Below are positions 61,130 to 64,000 of a DNA stretch of 64,000 nucleotides, piece by piece. The notes beneath the pieces were generated by a model. It was not told where the DNA came from, searched no databases, and saw only the letters and a list, made by a program, of their open reading frames with translations. The first letter of the stretch is position 1. Every line of letters starts with the position of its first letter. The DNA lies in assembly GCA_900541055.1 (NCBI GenBank), contig UQHZ01000006.1, positions 1 through 64,000 of the forward strand, in the 5' to 3' direction. This stretch comes from an uncultured Collinsella sp. GTDB taxonomy: Bacteria; Actinomycetota; Coriobacteriia; Coriobacteriales; Coriobacteriaceae. The position numbers and the translations under genes were made by a program.

Positions 61130-62005
61130 CTATACAAGACCCCAGGTCTTGACCTCTTGGTCGAGCCAGCCATCGGCCAGGCGATCGCAAATCACCTGAT
61201 CGACCACAGCCGAAAGGTCGCAGCCCTTCTTGGTCGCCACGCCGTAGCCCTGCTCGCCAAACTTAACCTCGGGCTGCAGCAGCTCAACGGTCTCGTTCAT
61301 ATAGCCGGCCAGCGTGGAGCGGTCCATGGCAAAGACGTCGATATTGCCGGCGTCGAGCGAACTCTTGATGATGGGGTAGCCGCTAAAGGCCCTAAACTCG
61401 GGCTTGCAGCTAAAGCCGTTGTCCTTGATCATCTGCTCGATCAGGCTCTGCGTGGTGGCGCCCTGGCTCACGCCAATGACCTTGCCATCCAAATCCTCAA
61501 TCGAGGTAAAGCCCGAACGCTTCTTGACCATGAGTCCCACGTAGTCGGTGCGGTACGGCGTCGAAAAATCCCAGCTCTTCTTGCGCTCGTCGGTGATGGT
61601 GTAGGTCGCCGCGACCACGTCGAGTTGGCCGTTATCGATCAGCGGGCCGCGCGTCTTGGGCGTTACGTCGGTAAACTCGACAAGCTCCTGGGCGCGGGCT
61701 TCCTTGTAGCTCACGCCAAAGACGGCAGCGGCGATCTGGTAGCACAAATCGACTTCCATGCCCTCAAAGCGACCCTTGGCGGTGTCGTAATAGCCATAGC
61801 CGGGAACGTCCTTCTTAACGCCGGCATTCAGATGGCCACGCGACTTGATGGCCGCAAGCTTGGACCCCTTGTCGGAGCCCTCGCTGCTGGTGGAGTTGCC
61901 GCAACCGGTAAGCGCGGTCCCCGTCAGCGCAAGCATGCCGGCGCCAGCCAGCTGCAAAAAGTGACGGCGCGACACGGCCGCCCTCGTCATATCCGTCATG
62001 TCCAT
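61130..62005 (-). CDS. Amino acid ABC transporter substrate-binding lipoprotein
   Basis: About 291 residues. The signal has a twin-arginine-like SRRHFLQLAG followed by the lipobox LTGC (Cys35 by my start), so it is exported (possibly by Tat) and lipidated. The SBP_bac_3 fold has AIKSRGHLNAGVKKDVPGYG, VDLCYQIAAAVFG, DVVAATYTITDERKK and IGVSQGATTQSLIEQM. It resembles GlnH/glutamate-binding proteins; the ligand is not proven. It starts at ATG 62003-62005 behind AGGCGCGG. It is second in the operon after the ATPase gene. Confidence 0.92.
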   Translation of the reverse strand: MDMTDMTRAAVSRRHFLQLAGAGMLALTGTALTGCGNSTSSEGSDKGSKLAAIKSRGHLNAGVKKDVPGYGYYDTAKGRFEGMEVDLCYQIAAAVFGVSYKEARAQELVEFTDVTPKTRGPLIDNGQLDVVAATYTITDERKKSWDFSTPYRTDYVGLMVKKRSGFTSIEDLDGKVIGVSQGATTQSLIEQMIKDNGFSCKPEFRAFSGYPIIKSSLDAGNIDVFAMDRSTLAGYMNETVELLQPEVKFGEQGYGVATKKGCDLSAVVDQVICDRLADGWLDQEVKTWGLV

Positions 62006-62013
62006 CACCGCGC

Positions 62014-62745
62014 CTAGTGCAGAATCTTGGACAGGAACTCGCGGCAGCGCGGGTTCTCGGGGTTATCGAAGAAGTGCTCGGGCGTGCCCTCCTCCAGGAT
62101 GCGGCCGTCCTCCATAAAGATGACGCGGTCGGCCACCTGGCGCGCAAAGCCCATCTCGTGCGTCACGCAGATCATGGTGATGTCCTCCTGCGCGAGCTCA
62201 ATCATAACGTCCAGAACCTCCTGGACCATCTCGGGGTCGAGCGCCGAGGTCGGCTCGTCAAACAGGATGATGGGCTGCTTGGTGCACAGGGCACGGGCGA
62301 TGGCGATGCGCTGCTGCTGACCGCCCGAGAGGTTCTGCGGATACTCGCCGGCCTTATGCGCCATGCCAACACGCTTGAGCGCGGCGATGGCGATCTCGGT
62401 CGCCTCCTCCTTGCTCTTCTTTTGCAGCTTGATGGGCGCGAGCGTCAGGTTGCCCAGCACCGTCATGTTGGGATACAGGTTGAACTGCTGAAACACCATG
62501 GAGCTATACTTGCGAGCCATCTCCAGGTGATTCTTTTTGGTGAGCGGCGTACCGTCGATGACGACCTCGCCCGACGTGGGCTCCTCCAGATAATCGACGC
62601 AACGGATGAGCGTCGACTTACCCGAACCGGAAGGCCCGATCATTACGAGCTTCTCGCCGCGCTTGACGGTGAGATTGATATCTTTGAGCACATGCAGGTC
62701 GCCAAAGTACTTGTTGAGATGCTTGATCTCGATCATGTCTGCCAT
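62014..62745 (-). CDS. glnQ: Polar amino acid ABC transporter ATPase
   Basis: 243 residues. Walker A GPSGSGKST (37-45), VFQQFNLYPNMTVLGNL Q-loop, signature LSGGQQQRIAIARAL, Walker B IILFDEPTSALDPEM and H-loop MICVTHEMGF. Matches GlnQ/HisP closely along the entire length. It is first in a five-gene operon. TACAAT on the minus strand at 62781-62786 is a possible -10 about 36 bases before the ATG. The AGGGA before the ATG is suitable. The symbol is by family resemblance; the amino acid is not established. Confidence 0.93.
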   Translation of the reverse strand: MADMIEIKHLNKYFGDLHVLKDINLTVKRGEKLVMIGPSGSGKSTLIRCVDYLEEPTSGEVVIDGTPLTKKNHLEMARKYSSMVFQQFNLYPNMTVLGNLTLAPIKLQKKSKEEATEIAIAALKRVGMAHKAGEYPQNLSGGQQQRIAIARALCTKQPIILFDEPTSALDPEMVQEVLDVMIELAQEDITMICVTHEMGFARQVADRVIFMEDGRILEEGTPEHFFDNPENPRCREFLSKILH

Positions 62746-62850
62746 GAATGTCCCTTCCCTGCGTTTACACGAGTTGAACTATTGTACGGAAAGAACCACG
62801 TTTCCGCAGCCCACACTACATTCCCGTAAAGAACCCGCAACCTTTAACCC

Positions 62851-62919
62851 ACTCATTGGGGACAGACTTAAATGAGTACCCGCTCATTGGGCACTCATTT
62901 AAGCCTGTCCCCAATGAGT
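62851..62919. repeat. Two GGGGACAG-core palindromes in opposite orientation
   Basis: 62851-62877 ACTCATT-GGGGACAGACTTA-AATGAGT and 62893-62919 its reverse type, ACTCATTTAAGCCTGTCCCC-AATGAGT. The first is nearly identical to copy b at 24040. Confidence 0.88.
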
Positions 62920-62931
62920 GCCCAGCCCAGC

Positions 62932-62964
62932 AAAAAGGGGCGCGACCATGACGGCCACGCCCCC
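62932..62964 (-). terminator. Intrinsic terminator of the foldase-yqeY unit
   Basis: On the minus strand GGGGCGTGGCC, GTCAT, GGTCGCGCCCC, then TTTTTG; stem has two G-U pairs. It lies 28 bases past the YqeY stop. Confidence 0.88.
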
Positions 62965-62992
62965 TCAGCCTCAACTGTGTGCCACTCGGCCC

Positions 62993-63436
62993 CTACGCGA
63001 GGCGGGCTCCGACGATCTTTGCTGCGGCCGGCTTATCGAAGTTGCCGCCGGTGGCCTTGCCCAGGGCACCCATGACCTGGCCCATCTGCTTCTTGGACGT
63101 GGCGCCCAGCTCGGCGATAACCTGCTCGATCAGGGCCTCGAGCTCCTCGCCCGAAACCTGCGCGGGCAGCAGGCTCTCCAGGATCTTGACCTGCTCGGTC
63201 AGGTTGTCGGTACGCTCCTGGTCGGTGCCGGCCTTGATGGACATCTCCAGCGTCTCGCTCGTCTGCTTGATCAGGCGCTTGATCATGCTGTTGACGTCTT
63301 CCTCGGTCACATCGCGGCGCTCGTTAACCTCGATATTCTTCACCTCGGCCTTGACCTGGCGAATGATGGACAGGCGAACCTTGTCCTTGGCCTTCATGGC
63401 CGCGATCATTTCTTTCTGCAGCTCTTCGTTGGTCAT
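62993..63436 (-). CDS. yqeY: GatB/YqeY domain protein
   Basis: About 147 residues, normal YqeY length. MTNEELQKEMIAAMKAKDKVRLSIIRQVKAEVKNIEV and LPAQVSGEELEALIEQVIAE, GKMGQVMG-like KKQMGQVMGALGKATGG are the family's helical motifs, related to the tail domain of GatB. It may bind tRNA; the function is unproven. The ATG at 63434-63436 follows GAGAGGA by seven bases. It lies 54 bases downstream of the foldase gene and is followed by a terminator. Confidence 0.92.
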   Translation of the reverse strand: MTNEELQKEMIAAMKAKDKVRLSIIRQVKAEVKNIEVNERRDVTEEDVNSMIKRLIKQTSETLEMSIKAGTDQERTDNLTEQVKILESLLPAQVSGEELEALIEQVIAELGATSKKQMGQVMGALGKATGGNFDKPAAAKIVGARLA

Positions 63437-63490
63437 CTGCAAATCCTCTCTAATAGCGTGGGCGGCACTCACGCGAGCACCGCCCCATGG

Positions 63491-64000
63491 TTACTCAGTC
63501 TTCGACGAATCGTCGGTCGAACTCTTGGTGACGCCCTTCAGACTCACGTTATAGGGTACGTCCTTGGGCATGGGGTTGACGGTGATGTCGGCATCCTTCT
63601 TGTACTGCTCCAGCCACTCGCTGTACGCGGTGCTGGCCGCTTGCGTCTTCACCACGTTGGAGACGTACTTTTTGATGTCCTTGGGCACCTGGTTGATGTC
63701 ATCAACCTGATTATCGACATGGAAGTAGTCGGTGCACTTGATGATGTGGTAGCCATAGGTCGACTCGACGACTTCGCTCACGTCGCCCTTGTTGAGTCCC
63801 TCGAGCGCCGTCTGGTAGCTGTCGACGAAAGTGGTGAGCTTATCCCAGCCCACATCGCCCTTCTTCTCCTTGGAACCGGTGTCCTCGGAGTACTGCTCAA
63901 CGGCGTCCTCAAAGCTCAGCTCACCGGAGTTGATCTTGTCCAGGCACTCCTGCGCCTTGGCCTTGGCGGCAGCCTTGTCCTCGTCGGAAGCGTCAGAATC
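63491..64000 (-). CDS. PrsA-like peptidyl-prolyl isomerase, 5' part beyond the window
   Basis: 169 codons visible, running off the right edge. A parvulin (rotamase) domain: AKAQECLDKINSGELSFEDAVEQYSED and GDVGWDKLTTFVDSYQ-like, LNKGDVSEVVESTYGYHIIKC. A C-terminal helix and Pro/Thr-rich tail end the protein. In the complete gene a lipoprotein signal and an N-domain would be expected, as in PrsA/PpiC foldases that fold secreted proteins outside the membrane. The GTG at 63851-63853 is internal, not a start, since the frame is open with good homology up to 64000. Confidence 0.88.
   Translation of the reverse strand, partial: DSDASDEDKAAAKAKAQECLDKINSGELSFEDAVEQYSEDTGSKEKKGDVGWDKLTTFVDSYQTALEGLNKGDVSEVVESTYGYHIIKCTDYFHVDNQVDDINQVPKDIKKYVSNVVKTQAASTAYSEWLEQYKKDADITVNPMPKDVPYNVSLKGVTKSSTDDSSKTE

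Overview
The window is a stretch of a high-GC bacterial chromosome. Protein content (Ech-type hydrogenase, NfnAB, LuxS, ECF transporter, many ABC-2 and two-component cassettes, class Coriobacteriia-like divergent proteins) and base composition suggest an anaerobic gut actinobacterium near Collinsella. That assignment rests on family resemblance only. Bases 1-48 are not genomic: they are an Illumina Nextera adapter with an i7 index, so the true sequence starts at 49 and the first gene is cut there. The last gene runs off the right edge.

Layout. 49-3996: minus-strand signalling unit (7TM pseudo-kinase, histidine kinase, LuxR-type regulator). 4064-9254: sugar and nucleoside catabolism (GH1 glycosidase, DUF4867-like protein, LuxS, nucleoside hydrolase, ribokinase). 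9442-11658: O-acyltransferase with SGNH domain. 12203-15318: NRAMP-related transporter and MgtE-like protein, probably one Mg2+/metal unit. 15647-21432: envelope and unknown proteins (deacetylase-like, PRC-barrel, YtxH, cyanophycin-synthetase-N-like, CorC, hemolysin III). 21619-24873: membrane-anchored hydrolase, DUF362 ferredoxin protein, methyltransferase. 24993-33786: FtsX-type ABC transporter, an ABC-2 exporter and a divergent leaderless two-component system likely to control it. 34586-40242: an ech hydrogenase operon (F, E, D, C and a fused A-B membrane subunit). 40424-43299: orphan IS3 OrfA-like protein and an enoate-reductase-like flavoenzyme. 43840-49262: initiator tRNA, CoaX, biotin-ligase-like protein, fused FolP-FolK, sirtuin, exonuclease III. 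49411-52659: ECF transporter (S, fused A-A, T). 52859-58917: GlmU, Prs, Pth, NfnAB. 59044-62745: polar amino acid ABC transporter with a cytidylate-kinase-like gene. 62993-64000: YqeY and a PrsA-like foldase.

How it fits together: NfnAB links NADH, NADPH and ferredoxin pools. The Ech complex couples reduced ferredoxin to H2 and ion pumping. Nucleoside hydrolase plus ribokinase feed ribose 5-phosphate, which Prs turns to PRPP.

The most unusual content is intergenic. (1) Two loci (5762-5897 and 43454-43750) carry arrays of a 15-bp repeat in strictly alternating orientation with 40-41 bp periodicity. (2) Three tandem ~135-155 bp hairpins at 33847-34499 have arms that differ between copies but match within each copy, around a conserved core. 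A composite relative lies at 49279-49386. (3) A dispersed 27-33 bp palindrome family is built on a GGGGACAG core. These elements cluster at 3' ends and between convergent genes.
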